Assembly: GCA_963576735.1 (NCBI GenBank)
Contig: OY755182.1
Location: forward strand, 3,100,001 to 3,164,000
Direction of reading: 5' to 3'
Source of the DNA: Bedellia somnulentella
Taxonomy: Eukaryota > Arthropoda > Insecta > Lepidoptera > Bedelliidae
Length of the DNA stretch: 64,000 nucleotides
Each line of letters starts with the position of its first letter. Within the stretch, counting starts at the first letter, position 1. Positions 30,168 through 41,330 of the stretch are shown here, in pieces. The position numbers and the translations under genes are program-made. Under the pieces are notes generated by a model that searched no databases, was not told the DNA's origin, and was given only the letters and a program-made list of their open reading frames with translations.

Positions 30168-30325
30168 ATACTCACGCCATTAGTTCCTGTCGGGATAGTC
30201 AGAGAATATCAATCGCCACTTCGTACAATCCTGGCCAAACTCTCTAGCTTCGTTTCATCCATCAATCTTTTCATACATTTTTTTTATTCTTCATAATTTT
30301 TAGACCCTATTTTAAGTGATTGGGT
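30168..30325 (-). repeat. LINE-L 3' end fragment
   Basis: CATATACTCACGCCATTAGT, ATCGCCACTTCGTACAATCC and TCATCCATCAATCTTTTCAT match the LINE-L terminus on the minus strand. Confidence 0.75.
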
Positions 30326-30417
30326 TGTGGTTTCAGTGTTGTTTTTTAGTCGCAACATAGTCATGGGAATACTGAAGTATACGAGTATAGTTAGTATAGT
30401 ATATTCTCAACTAAAAT

Positions 30418-31028
30418 AAAACTCAAACGTTTGCGCCTTATATCCCGGAAGGGGTTGGCAGAGGTACTAATACTTCTGAACATCACGTGACTCGGTGTGC
30501 AGAGTAACCACATTTTGCTTGGACAGAATATATATAGTGTAGGGGAGGCCTATCGCCGTTTTGTTTCAATACAATGTCACATGACTATGAACAATTTAGT
30601 CATGTAGGTTACTTCACGATATTTTCCTTTACTGCTAACAACCATGATTAATTAACCACACATAAGTCTTTAGCAAAGACCAATTGGCGTAGGCCCGACC
30701 CAGAATTTCCACCATCATCGTCTGCACGATAAGCACAACATCCCAAAATTTTATTATTATTATTTTTTGTTTTTTTTTACTATTGCGCTTCTGGTTGTGG
30801 TTTTTTTTCTGCCTTTATTTAAATGATATCTTTTTTATTTTCTTATTTTCTCCATTTGTGTTCTCAAAAAATTTAGTGTTTATACTGTTTTTTTTGTAAA
30901 CTTGGTTCCACTTGCTGTGTGTTTTTTGTGATTTTTTTGCCTTTAATAGCAAATTAATAACTTTTCTTTCTTTCTTCTTTCTTTCTATAAGCGTTGTTCT
31001 ACCCACTGAACTATCACGGTTGCTCAAC
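30418..31028 (-). repeat. SINE-B, interrupted
   Basis: The body lies at 30418-30749 (AACGTTTGCGCC...AAGGGGTTGGCAGAGG, ATCACGTGACT, GTGTAGGCCCGACCCAG). The tRNA-like head lies at 30990-31028 (TTCTACCCACTGAACTATCA). They are separated by ~240 bp of T-rich DNA with a CTTTCTTTC run, so the SINE was split by a T-tailed insertion. Confidence 0.7.
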
Positions 31029-31354
31029 GCGATTAGTATAGTATATACTTTTGTATAGTTGCAATCCAACAAAAACTAAGACGTAGCAAATATCCTCAAT
31101 CTATCTCAGCATCCATCAATTATCTGATAACTAGATATTAATCATTCTACGTCAGATGTCATTAACAAACATTGTCCTTGCAGTCACTGATTGATAATTA
31201 GTATTATCGTGTTGATAGAGAATATACTGATTTCGAGACTTTTTGTAGAAGTTACGTCAAAACCATTCAGTTGGCAGCCAAATAGATCTTGAATTTTAAT
31301 TCCACTAAAGGAAGTACTCATAGCGAATTATTGATTTTTGTTTCCAAAACAAGT

Positions 31355-31570
31355 TTGGTAGCTCAGTGCAAAAAAGCACGGTTTTGAAACAAAAACGCGT
31401 ATGTTCAAATTCCAAGCAGGGCCTTACCCAAATTAACTTTTCTTAAATAAATTTTCGTCGTTAAATTATCTAGGTTTCTATCGGTGAGTGGAAAGCATCA
31501 TGAGAGAACTAAAGCGATAGTCGCACAAATTTAGGAGATAAGTAATGGATTAGTGTTATACTAAGAAAAC
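31355..31570 (+). repeat. Third tRNA-derived SINE family
   Basis: TTTGGTAGCTCAGTGC (A box) and GTATGTTCAAATTCCAAG (B box) lie ~47 bases apart. The body has TATCGGTGAGTGGAAAGCAT and a tail at TGTTATACTAAG. It is distinct from SINE-B. Confidence 0.6.
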
Positions 31571-32680
31571 TCAATTTAGTTATAGCCAACCATTTTAATT
31601 TAACTTTCTGTAACCATATTAACCCTATTTAACTTCCAGCTTTGTTTGTTATATTATAACCCTATGGCTACCTCTTTTCTTGATCCATAGTCGTGAGCGT
31701 ATTATAAGTTAATAAAAACAAAATATACTAACAAGTTATTTCGACTTCAACGCTACAATGTGTCGCCAAAATTATAATGATCATTTACTAGCGACGAATC
31801 AAATTAAGTAACATCACTCAGCCATACAGAAGCGACATGATTGATCGAGAACTTTCTTTGTGACAGATGCGCACATATCATATTATTTAATTATATTTTA
31901 TACGTATTATTTTTCCAAAATCAGAGTTGTTTCAGCCAATAGGTACAATACTATTGGAACTCTCTAATGGACTGTAGTGCCAGCAGTATATTTTTCATGT
32001 CGATTTTTCTATGAATCTATGATACATATATATATATATTGTGGGAGAGAATCTATTACATAGATTTTTTATCTTTTGAAGAATGGTAAATACATACGCC
32101 GTAAATTCGATCATAATATTACTGATTACTGAATATTATCGCCTACCAATAACATCACCCCTGCCAACGGCAAAAAATTGGCTAGTGTGAGCTCATTGAA
32201 ACAGCAACCACGTCTTTTTCAAGATTTTGTTGAACTATATAGTTGATCAAAGTAAGAAATTTAATATAAGTTATGTACCTAAGCATATTTCACATATTTA
32301 TGCTCAGCATTAAGATTAAAATATTTCATAAGCAACAAGAGCCATCAAAGATATCTCACCCAATTAGCTACCTAAGATTAAGCAAAAGAGCGCGTTACGA
32401 ACGAGGGTGGCAATTGAGTGATGACGTCATACAAGTGATATATCGTCGCAATCCAAATGTGAGAATACATAACACCCTGTATTTTAGATACAGGATGTTA
32501 TGATACAGGGGAACATATTGTTTCTACGTGATCTTGGAGACGCTATAAAGATGAGAATCGTGTTTTGAGATATTTGTGTGATGTGTTCGGGTTTAAAGTA
32601 ATATACGTGTGCTCGTAGTAATAGTTTGATTTGGGTAGGCAGTCGATCACCGTTTTGTTTGATGCTGGTAAAATTATTAA
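31571..32680. other. AT-rich stretch with a small hairpin, no genes
   Basis: No supported coding frame. A (TA)n run lies near 32027-32038, and AACACCCTGTAT / ATACAGGATGTT can form a hairpin at about 32470-32499. Confidence 0.4.
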
Positions 32681-32682
32681 GT

Positions 32683-32883
32683 TTAAAATAGTACTACCCC
32701 ATTTCTTCCCATGGGGGCTCGTAAGAGGCGACTAGGGGTATGGAGGCTTTTTGGGGGGTGATTTTTGGGCTATGCGGTTGGAGACCGATCACCAAGAACA
32801 TTTATTTTACCATCTATTCCTCACTTAACATAAAGTTCTGGCTACCTTTTTTATAGATTCATAGCCGTGAGTATATGTACATT
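32683..32883 (+). repeat. Repeat A, with internal deletion
   Basis: TTAAAATAGTACTACCCCAT, TATGCGGTTGGAGACCGATC and ATAGCCGTGAGTATATGTAC. The AACTTCCAAAAGTGG block is missing. Confidence 0.8.
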
Positions 32884-33045
32884 TATATACGTTTATTAAT
32901 ACTATTTAATATGCCCTTTTAAAAACTTAATACACTATTGAATATACTTACGAGTAGATTCCAGTACCGTATCCTTTGATTACTGACTTTCTGCTACGAT
33001 AACAAGTAAGCTTCTAGCAATGAAAACGTTTAAACTTAACTCAAA

Positions 33046-33090
33046 CATTCACGCCAAATATCCTTCAAGGGGTTGGCAGAGTTGAATAGA
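33046..33090 (-). repeat. SINE-B 3' end fragment
   Basis: AAACATTCACGCCAAATATC and AAGGGGTTGGCAGAG match the SINE-B terminus on the minus strand. Confidence 0.6.
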
Positions 33091-33504
33091 AGCACAAACA
33101 CGTACACCATGAAACTACGCCTACGATATTCAAATTCATAGTCATCTTACTCTCATATAAACATAGCATGCTTCAAATGGATGAACTTCAGTGTATATCT
33201 ATATTTTTTAGGTACCAAGTCTGAATTGAATAGCGTAATACTTATTCCACTATAAAGTACAATTAGCATGAAAGTAGCTTTTCTATACGCCAGAGCTTGC
33301 CCCAGATATGTCAGTCCTCGTCTGTGCGGATGCTAATACAGAAATGTATTCGTCTAGTTACCATATATGACCCTAATCTCTTTGCTTTGTACTGGATCGT
33401 AGAGATTTGTTGTAAGAAGGAATGTTATGGCACAATCTTAGGTGATATTATGTTAGTATAACTGAAACGTTAAATATATACTTTCCTTACCTTTATTATT
33501 TATT

Positions 33505-33730
33505 TATTTTGCTTCAAATGTGGCAGACACAGATTGTATTGTAGTGTAGTGTAGGCCTTAACTGAAAACCAGTGTTTTGCTTTGCAATATCAAGTGCTGA
33601 GTTAGGACCTAGTTTGTGTTACCATAGCACTAATCTTTAGGTCAAAAATATTGTTTCTTCACTTTTTGTATTGTTTTTTATATTGTATGGTGTTATGTTA
33701 ACATAAATAAACGAGTTATCTATCTATACT
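33505..33730 (+). repeat. Probable non-LTR 3' UTR fragment
   Basis: TGTGGCAGACACAGATTG, CAATATCAAGTGCTGAGTTA and AATAAACGAGTTATCTATCT resemble 3' ends of other lepidopteran LINEs from memory. No coding part is attached. Confidence 0.4.
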
Positions 33731-33856
33731 GGACGGTCTATAGTATATAACGGTGGCATTAGGCAGTGAATTCAAAATGAGGTTGCTTGAGTTTTACGAT
33801 AAGTAATCTTTGCCTTCTATGGAATTAAAATGGGTTTAATGCATTAATGTAATTTT

Positions 33857-34104
33857 GCCGTGTAGTGTCGGCTTACAATAACACTACCCCATTTCTACCC
33901 GTGGGTGATCATAAGAGGCGACTAAGGGTATAGGGGCTTTTTAAGTGATTTTTTGGGCGATGTGGTTGGAGACCCGTCACCAAAAACGTTTATTATTATC
34001 ATCATTTTCCCCAATCAACTTCCAAAAGTGGCTGAGGAATTTATCATTCCAAAGCTCTGGCTACCCCGTTAAGGGATTTATAGCCGTGAGTATATGTATG
34101 TACA
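33857..34104 (+). repeat. Repeat A, full length
   Basis: GCCGTGTAGTGTCGGCTTAC to ATAGCCGTGAGTATATGTAT, all blocks present. Confidence 0.85.
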
Positions 34105-34330
34105 TAACATAACTAAGGTACTAATACTTCTGAACATCACGTGACTTTGTCACCTTGTGTTCAGAGTACCCACGTTTTGCATGGACAGTGTACTCACGTG
34201 ATAGGGGGCAGGCCTATCGCCGTTTTGTACGAATACACTGTCACATGACTAAGTACAACTCAGCCATGTGGGTTTCCTCACGATATTTTCCCTCACCGTT
34301 AACAACCATGATAAATGTGTGGTTACATGT
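34105..34330 (-). repeat. SINE-B body, both ends missing
   Basis: From AAGGTACTAATACTTCTGAA through ACGTGATAGGGGGCAGGCC to TTAACAACCATGATAAATGT, minus strand. It begins directly at the tail of the preceding repeat A. Confidence 0.8.
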
Positions 34331-34624
34331 ATGTATGTCTGTTTATGTATTAATGTCACTAAAGGCACGTTGATGGAATGGTTGTTGATTTGGCACAGAC
34401 AACCACAGGCATAAATTCATTAAAAAATGGCCATGCAAACCGCTTACCATATCATTATAAATCCCCAAATACGAAATTAATCAAGTACGTTTTGTCACAA
34501 TCCATTCTCACATAAAATGTTTTTCTTGATTTTGTTGTTATGATAGCGGTAAAAATATTCAAAACTGAAACGTCTTAAAATATAATATAACTGTGACTTA
34601 TAAATAAAGAATAAATTAAGGAAA

Positions 34625-34722
34625 GAAATATCGACACAGGCGGGAATCGAACCCGCGACCTCGGGTATACTTATTAGTAATAATCCCCACATGAGGTTTT
34701 CTTGAACAAAATGATTTAAATT
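34625..34722 (-). repeat. tRNA-like cassette repeat, internally deleted
   Basis: On the minus strand a B-box-rich TCGCGGGTTCGATTCCCGCC with CTGTGTCGAT is preserved, but the A-box half is deleted: GTATAC joins directly to a TAATCCCCACATGAGG segment that lies further away in the longer copies at 45125 and 56600. Confidence 0.7.
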
Positions 34723-35080
34723 ATAACAGTTTGCTTAACCTTAGAAACTAGTACTACTAACAAGTTTCTAAGGTAGCAAACTGTTTGAATATAACGATGT
34801 AAAACGAGTAATTCCATTTTATTTCTTTCTATAAATTACATTTTACAGTGCTAGATGCATTCTATAATAGTTTAAATTTCGTTTGCAAGGACCCCTAGGG
34901 ACGCCCAAGAAAAGTGGCAGTTTTTAAAATAATCTGCGGACCTCTGTTTTTTCGCAACACGTTATTTAAACAATTTCATTTAAATATAACAAATAAAATC
35001 GTAATATATAATACTGGCTCTATTCTTTGTTCCCTCATTTGACAAATATATTTGTTATATTATTTTATTTAAAGTGATCA
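34723..35080. other. AT-rich spacer
   Basis: No gene or repeat family was recognised. A short inverted pair, AACAGTTTGCTTAACCTTAG / CTAAGGTAGCAAACTGTT, lies at about 34727-34785. Confidence 0.4.
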
Positions 35081-35199
35081 TCTATACTTATAATAAATCT
35101 GTAGAGAGGTCAATTCTGTACATGAAATATATTTTCAAAATAACTATCAGGTGGTGATTAGGGATCGATACTGATGCCAAAAATGCAATCAGTAAAATT

Positions 35200-35237
<38 letters not shown>

Positions 35238-36055
35238 GGTTTGTATGTTCCTTATGGAAACAAAAACTACTCGACGGATTTTAACGAAACTTGGTACAAT
35301 TATTCTTCATACTCCTGCGCAGGTTTTTGTATACTTTCCAGCAGAGAAGTAAAGGGGAATTTTGGGAAATTTTGGGAAAACGGGAGAAGTTATTCCATTT
35401 TTTAAGCTTCCGTCGCGTGTGCAGCCTTAATGGTTAAACTTACATAGAAATTATATGTGGCGGAATTATTCTTCATAAAATTACCTAAAAAAAAATCCTC
35501 AACAGTATATGTCTATCTTTTACGGTTGACTCACAATAACACGTGTAATTCCTGATAGCTTAGCAGTTCGGAACATCCTGATTATATTTGTTTACTCATA
35601 CGTTATTAAACCTCTCACTCATCCCTAATTTAAAAAAGGTAACATTATTACCTATTTAATAAAAAAAGAATCATAGAAATCGGTAGACAAACACCGAAAT
35701 TATTTATAAAATAAGCCATCGCGCCCGTGATCGAAACCAAATCTTTACTAATTTACATATAACATACTAGATGGCGCCAGTAGTTGCATCCTACATAACG
35801 TAATGATTTATTTTTTTGATTGTTATAAATACTTCATGGCGTTTTATTCCAAAATTTGCTATTAAACGGAAATACTGAACCGTTCATTAAAGCGCATTCA
35901 AAATCACCAGACTGCACTGTTAAGGGAGTGCTATAAATTTAATAAATTGAAAACATTACGCTGAATTTCACAATGCTTGAGCAGTGACTGAAGAAAGAAA
36001 CCTCAGATATTTAAAAAAACAACGATACCCGTGCGAAGCTGGGACGATCCACTAG
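35081..36055 (+). mobile_element. Non-autonomous Helitron, copy 1 of a pair
   Basis: It starts TCTATACTTATAATAAATCT after A and ends ACCCGTGCGAAGCTGGG...CTAG before T. The last ~25 bases contain a CCC / GGG hairpin before CTAG, the Helitron terminator. It holds a (GTCT)n microsatellite at 35202-35238 and no coding frame. It is closely similar throughout to 49859-50839. Confidence 0.85.
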
Positions 36056-36241
36056 TTGTAAATAAAATAGGCGGCTACAATAAAGTAACCGTCATTAACA
36101 TTATCAACTGCATTATATTCCAGATAGAAACCTTAAAGTCACTTAGGAATTGTTTATTCAATAGCTTTGATTTCTTTCTTCGGATATAACTATACAGAGA
36201 ATAATGTATTTAATGGTAATAAAATAAATAGGTTTATACTT

Positions 36242-36343
36242 TCTTATACTCGCGCCCCTTATTCCCATTGGGGTAGGCAGAGACTATCGATCGCCACTTA
36301 GTACGATCTTGACAAACCTCTCTTGCTTCCCTTATATTCATTA
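36242..36343 (-). repeat. LINE-L 3' end, terminal part, split by a Helitron
   Basis: TTATACTCGCGCCCCTTATT, GCAGAGACTATCGATCGCCA and GATCTTGACAAACCTCTCTT. The rest resumes at 37034. Confidence 0.75.
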
Positions 36344-37033
36344 CTAGCGACCCGCCCCGGCTTCGCACGGGTGCAATGCAAAATATACCTACTACAGAAT
36401 GTCCTATACACAACGATCACAGGTTTTTTGTCATTAGCCAATACAAACATGCTTTGCTTAGACTATTTATAGGCACGCGCTGCCCGGCGCAAACAACTAC
36501 GACCCTGCATTTTAAATTTGTAATATCTTCGGTAATATTCACTTAAATTACATGCTGTAAAAAGCATATTGATCTATAATAAATGCACAATTTATTTAAG
36601 GTACTTCATTGGATAAAGATTAATGCTGTATTGTTTAAAATCACTTCGTAAATAACCATTTTTTAGTAAAGAATAAAAATGGTTATGCTGGGTTATACCT
36701 AAGAGATAGACATATACCATCGCGGACTTTTTTGTTGAACTTTTTAAGGTGAACAATACTGTAGTACATTATTTTGGTCTATCTTGTAGGGTTCAGCCAG
36801 CGTTTGCAATATAAGCGCAAAAAAACGTGCTTATTTACGACATCACATTAGAAACCTTTAAATTAATCAGTGTTTCTCTACTATATTATGCATTTATTAT
36901 ACATACAAACCTTCCTTAAAAATCACTCTATCTATTAAAAAAAACCGCATCAAAATCCGTTGCGTAGTTTTAAAGATCTAAGCATACATACGGACATACA
37001 GTGAAAGTGACTTTGTTTTATACTATGTATTGA
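36344..37033 (-). mobile_element. Non-autonomous Helitron, minus strand, nested in LINE-L
   Basis: On the minus strand it begins TCAATACATAGTATAAAAC (37033) and ends CCCGTGCGAAGCCGGGGCGG...CTAG (36344), between A and T. The CCCG / CGGG terminal hairpin is intact. It belongs to a different 5' end type from the 35081 copy but has a similar 3' end. It interrupts a LINE-L fragment. Confidence 0.8.
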
Positions 37034-37195
37034 TTCTTCTCATACATGCTCTTTTATTATTTTCACTTTGGAACCCCGCCTTTATAAAAACGTTTTTTGT
37101 CTAATCTAGAAACGTTTTACGAGGCCGTCCTCTATTAATAATCCCATCCACATTGGCTCTATTCTATATATCTCTTTCGCTACTTTAATTTTTTT
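37034..37195 (-). repeat. LINE-L fragment, upstream part after Helitron
   Basis: CATACATGCTCTTTTATT, GGCCGTCCTC, CATCCACATTGGCTCT and ATATATCTCTTTCGCTACTT continue the LINE-L copy from 36343. Confidence 0.75.
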
Positions 37196-37980
37196 CTATA
37201 TTGGCAATACAATAAAAACTAGAGAAAAGTCATAGTAGTCCTGTTGAAGCTGTATTACGCGAGATAGAATGTTGCTCGTAGCTGTTCAGTACGCTTCTTG
37301 ACGGCAAAGGATTATTATGTATATTTTTAATTATGACTCTAAGATGGAATGAAAACTCTCCGACTTATATAAGGAAGCATTTTAAGCAACAGAATTACTA
37401 CTTGGAACATTCAATCTGGGTTGCCTTGTAATTTATAATTTATATAGGCATCCTAAATGGGTTAAGAATTTTGTATTTAATTTATACAAATCGTTACGGT
37501 TTTCTGAATAACATAATATTGTTCTTTATTAAGAGATTATTTTGTCTTCTAAGATTTCCATTTCCGTAAATTTGGAGGATTATAATAGGTCATGATATTT
37601 TGGAGAACATATAAAATTATATGCCATTTTTTTAAGATATAATCTTCAGAAAGTATAGAAAAACTTAGTGATTGGGGAACATGAAGAGGGCAATTATTTT
37701 ACTTAATAAACCAAACAATGGTAGTAGAAACTATGCTAACCCATATAGCTACATTGATATATAGTCGTACTAAACAGAGATATGGTTACTTTTCATCATG
37801 CGGGTAAAATGCAGATTCGAACAGCGGGTAAGCTAAACAACGGATATATGATCTGTTAAACAAATATTCCACCTACAACTTCCGCGATGAATGTTTTAAT
37901 ACATAACTTCATTGCGTAACAAAAATGATGGCAAAGACTGTACTGATTATATTATATACTTGAGTATTTATCATCATCAT
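37196..37980. other. AT-rich stretch without recognisable genes
   Basis: No supported coding frame or family match. Confidence 0.4.
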
Positions 37981-38204
37981 CAATTAATTGTCGTCCACTG
38001 CTGGATATAAGCCTCCCGAAAATTTGTTCAACGACCGTTTCTGTGCTGCCCCCATCCATCGGCTTCCCGCGACTTAGACCAAGCTAGGCCGCTGCCTTCG
38101 CAACCTTTGATCCCCAATTGCCGTCGGTTTTATGTGTAATGTGCCCTTCGCATTGCCAGTTCCCTGATTCAATTCTACGTAATATATCAGTAACCCCGAT
38201 TTTT

Positions 38205-38275
38205 CTATGGACCACTGAGGAATTTCTAATTCTAAGGCACCGCTTTTCAGGATTTATAACCGAGAGAATAATGTC
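38205..38275 (+). repeat. Repeat A 3' fragment
   Basis: GACCACTGAGGAATTTCTAA, TTCAGGATTTATAACCG and a degraded tail. Confidence 0.6.
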
Positions 38276-38279
38276 TGTG

Positions 38280-38405
38280 TGCATGTATGACAAGTACAAC
38301 TGAGCCATGTGAATTTTCTCACGACGTTTTTTCTCACCAATGAGACCCTTGATATATGAACCAACATATTGTCTTAAAAAGACATACTGGTGTAGACCAA
38401 CGCAA
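38280..38405 (-). repeat. SINE-B body fragment
   Basis: GACAAGTACAACTGAGCCAT, TTTCTCACGACGTTTTTTCT and GACATACTGGTGTAGACC match SINE-B on the minus strand. Confidence 0.65.
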
Positions 38406-38527
38406 GATTGGTTCACGTCAACTGCATTAGAAGCTAAGCTATCATAGATTTTTGAAAAATAAACTTCCTATTTGCTTATTATAAAATATTTTACTAAAAT
38501 CTGGTAACGTAAATAAATGGCATAATA

Positions 38528-38650
38528 ACCAGCCGTGATAGCCCAATAGGTAGTACGCTCGTCCGTCAATACAGACAGGCTTGAGCTCAAATCTCAGGTC
38601 GCACAGTGATTCGATTAGAACAAGCTAGCTGGACAAAAGTCATTGTTGAA
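38528..38650 (+). repeat. SINE-B-related head (tRNA-like)
   Basis: CCGTGATAGCCCAATAGGTA (A box) and CTTGAGCTCAAATCTCAGG (B box), then CACAGTGATTCGATTAGAAC. The body differs from SINE-B, making it a sister family. An inverted copy of its 3' part is at about 40042-40080. Confidence 0.6.
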
Positions 38651-38754
38651 TTTCCCGGAATTCCTCGCCTAAGCCCCTAGCTAACACCCCCAATGACCCA
38701 ATTCCAAGATTTGTTTGCGCCAGATGTCAACCACTGATCAGGTAATTCAGCGAG

Positions 38755-38762
38755 TATAAATA
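38755..38762 (+). promoter_or_regulatory. TATA box of the two-exon gene
   Basis: TATAAATA about 96 bp upstream of the start codon at 38858, leaving room for a ~65 bp 5' leader. Confidence 0.5.
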
Positions 38763-38857
38763 GAAAGGGCTAAAAAATGATTAAATAATTGCGATTTTGC
38801 GCTAACACAAGTAACATCATATGTCAGTGAAATCAAGTGTTTTAAAAAGTTTTAGTG

Positions 38858-39531
38858 ATGGATCTTCAAGTTAAAGGTATGTCCTTCTTAATTATAACTA
38901 GTAATGGATATTTTGTAAACTCACTTTAATTTCAGAGCTCGTTTTTTTAAAAAAAAGTCAGTTTTTTTACGATTTTATCTTTTTATTGGACTAGAAAGTA
39001 CTTGTATCCTCATGTATCCGGGCTAGACTTTTTATATGTAGTAGCCATAACTGTAAGCTATAAAATTTTATTAATTTTAGCCTGCACACTCGAGTCCATC
39101 TTAGTTTTTTTTTCCGTTTTCCAGAATACGAATTCTCAGTGGCAAAAATGGAGTTCTTTGATGAATGGCTCCAACACCCCAAACAAAATCGTAATAGCAG
39201 AATTTTTGATTTTCTATCACTGAAAAATGATTTTGCTAACATTACGGAGGCATCTGCGAGAGAAATAAGGATGAGAATTGCTAGTTTATCAGTGAAATTA
39301 GAACAAAAATGGAAAACTTCTGGAAAGAGTATCAATCGCTTGCAGTCTGAGTGGTTAGCTGGGTTCTACATATTTAAAGTATCCGTTTACCACTCAGCAC
39401 CATCAGCATCTGGAAAACGTCCACAACATCCTGGACGTCCATCAGTTAATTTCCCTGAAGCAAGTGAAAAAACGAAAAGGAGGCGCGTGGACGATCTTCT
39501 TCAAACACGGGACGTAAACGATCATAATTAG
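38858..39531 (+). CDS. Orphan two-exon gene, possibly transposon-derived
   Basis: Exon 1 (38858-38876) encodes MDLQVK and ends G|GTATGT. Exon 2 starts at 39125 after TTTTCCAG and continues in frame as EYEFSVAKMEFFDEWLQHP through SKTKRR-like basic sequence to a stop at 39529-39531, giving about 142 residues. The intron is 248 bp with an AT-rich acceptor tract. The N-terminal two thirds look helical (DEWLQHPKQN, REIRMRIASLSVKLEQKW). The C-terminus has a GRPSVNFPEASEKTKRRRVD segment resembling an AT-hook or nuclear localisation signal. From memory, similar GRP-x-F-x-E-S-x-K-x-K-R-R segments occur near the N-terminus of arthropod transposon-like proteins, perhaps of the type at 11755-13559; this is unverified. 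A TATA box lies upstream. It is intact, and the function is unknown. Confidence 0.55.
38877..39124 (+). other. Intron of the two-exon gene
   Basis: GTATGT...TTTTCCAG, 248 bp, phase 1. Splicing it keeps the frame open from ATG 38858; without it the frame meets stops. Confidence 0.6.
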
Positions 39532-39774
39532 TTAGGTTTTTATTTACTTTTGTCATAAGTTTTTCATTGTTATTGTGTATTTCGCAGAAAGAATAATAAT
39601 AAGTTAAGATTTTTTTGTTCCTACTTTTGTGATATTTTTTTATTGTTATTTAACTACCTAACTCAATATACGAAATATCTATAATATTTTTTTGTTTCTT
39701 TGGTTCCCGTGACCTTAACTTAGGGTGATTATGTTATGTTCATGCAATTCAAGTAAAAAATAAAAACCCGCATA

Positions 39775-39925
39775 CCGTGAGGTATGTGTTGCACCCTAAA
39801 ACGGCGAATGGGCTCACCACCTATCACGTTGGGTCTCTAAATACGCTTGGTGAACCGTGGGTACTTACTATGCAAGTGGCTATGCCTACCCTGCATGGAA
39901 ATAAGGGCGTGAGTGTATTTATTTA
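39775..39925 (+). repeat. SINE-B-related 3' portion
   Basis: CACCCTAAAACGGCGAATGG, CACCTATCACGTTGGGTCTC, CCGTGGGTACTTAC, and then a terminus like LINE-L (CCTACCCTGCATGGAAATAAGGGCGTGAGTG shortened). It is a SINE-B-like body with a LINE-L-like end. Confidence 0.55.
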
Positions 39926-40041
39926 TTTTATTTAAAAAAAAAACTCAAAAAAAAAAATGACCTAAAAAAAAAAAATTGACCTAAAACCTAATAAACACAT
40001 CATAAGAAAGCCGTATGAAGAAAAAAATCCACAAAAATAAT

Positions 40042-40200
40042 TTTGTCTAGCTAGCTTGTTCTAATCGAATCACTGTGGGTCGGTCAACAATTTCCTAAAG
40101 TCATATGAGTGGTTAATTTACTATGGTTGATAACGGTGAGGGAAATCATCGTGAGAAAACCCACATGGTTAAGTTGCACTTATTTATGTGACAGTCACAT
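40042..40200. repeat. SINE-B pieces
   Basis: 40042-40080 is an inverted copy of the sister-SINE segment at 38604-38643 (CTAGCTTGTTCTAATCGAAT). 40085-40195 is + strand SINE-B body (TTTCCTAAAGTCATATGAGT, GGTGAGGGAAATCATCG, ACCCACATGG). Confidence 0.6.
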
Positions 40201-40329
40201 GTAGATTTAAAATACGTTAGTAAAATATTGACTGCTAGGCAGTATTTGTAGTTGTATACCCGCAAGGGTCAAATGTGAAATGATACAATTATATAATACA
40301 TACATTATCTGTGTAAACTGCACCCACAT

Positions 40330-40507
40330 TTAAGAGCTTATTCCATTTGTCTGAATGAAGACGTCTGAAAGCCACAGAATCTGAATTCAGGCTAGTGGAA
40401 TAACGTTCAAACTGAAATTTGCAGCAACTGAAGCAAGCGTCTGCGGCAGTAACTTCGAAGGACGTCTGAATTCAGCAACGACAAAGTGTAATGGAATAAG
40501 CTCTTTA
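40330..40507. mobile_element. PIF/Harbinger-like MITE, 172 bp
   Basis: AGAGCTTATTCCATT inverted ends (element 40333-40504) with a TTA target duplication (40330-40332, 40505-40507). The interior GAATTCAG and GTGGAATAACGTTC subrepeats match the end of the larger relative at 3044-4279. No coding capacity. Confidence 0.8.
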
Positions 40508-40539
40508 CGACTGAATAAATGTTTTTAGTGTAAAACGGG

Positions 40540-40620
40540 TGACAAAGTTACGAGCTGCTCAGAAGTATTAGTACCTCTGCCAATCCCTTTGGGGATATGC
40601 GGTATGAACGTTTGAGTCAC
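40540..40620 (+). repeat. SINE-B 3' end fragment
   Basis: GTGACAAAGTTACGAG, CAGAAGTATTAGTACCTCTG, CAATCCCTTTGGGGATA and GAACGTTTGAGT. Confidence 0.75.
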
Positions 40621-40867
40621 GAGTCTTTGAGTAAATAAATGTTTTTCAACGTACAACAGCAAAAAGCCATTTTCCTCTCTCGAGTAACAACACATTTCGA
40701 ACAAAGCAATCGGATAAACATTGGATATCGAATAACCGATATATAATGGGGAGTGATACTTAAGTCAAGAGATGTTTAACAAACAAGCGTTTCGTATCTT
40801 CCCTGATTAGAGGATAGCAATTAATTAAAGCCAATCAAATACCTATATTGAATTTAATTTTAATTAG

Positions 40868-41128
40868 TATATATACATACATACATACATACATATACTC
40901 ACGGCTATAAGTCCCTAGAAGGGCTAGCCAGAGCTAAGGAATCAAAAATTCCTCAGCCACTTTTGGAAGTTGCGTGGGGAAAAGATGGTAAAATAAAGGT
41001 TGTTGATGATGGGTCTCCAACCGCATCGCCCAAAAATCCCTTAAAAAGCCCCAATACCGTTAGTCGCCTCTTACGTACACCCACCGGAAGAAATGGGGTA
41101 GTGCTATTCTAAGCCGACACTACACAGC
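40868..41128 (-). repeat. Repeat A, full length
   Basis: A minus strand copy with an extended (CATA)n tail at 40873-40895, all internal blocks, and a GCCGACACTACACAGC head. Confidence 0.85.
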
Positions 41129-41330
41129 ATTAGTATATATAGCTTTTATAATCTTGTTATTTGAATAATTATTTTGATTTATTGGTATTTTCTTATGCAA
41201 AATACTTATGCTCTTTCCTTACCACATAATAACAACTATCTATGTCTGTAAAAATATATCGTATCATTAGTATTAGGTACAATTCTTTTAAATAATGACA
41301 GTATTTATAGAGAACTATTTTGAAAATACA

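Noticed and set aside
35202..35238. (GTCT)n repeats as a CRISPR-like or regulatory array
   Set aside because: It is a plain microsatellite inside the Helitron and is also present in the second copy.
37034..37195. A separate gene on the minus strand near 37.1 kb
   Set aside because: The sequence is the upstream part of a LINE-L copy split by a Helitron.
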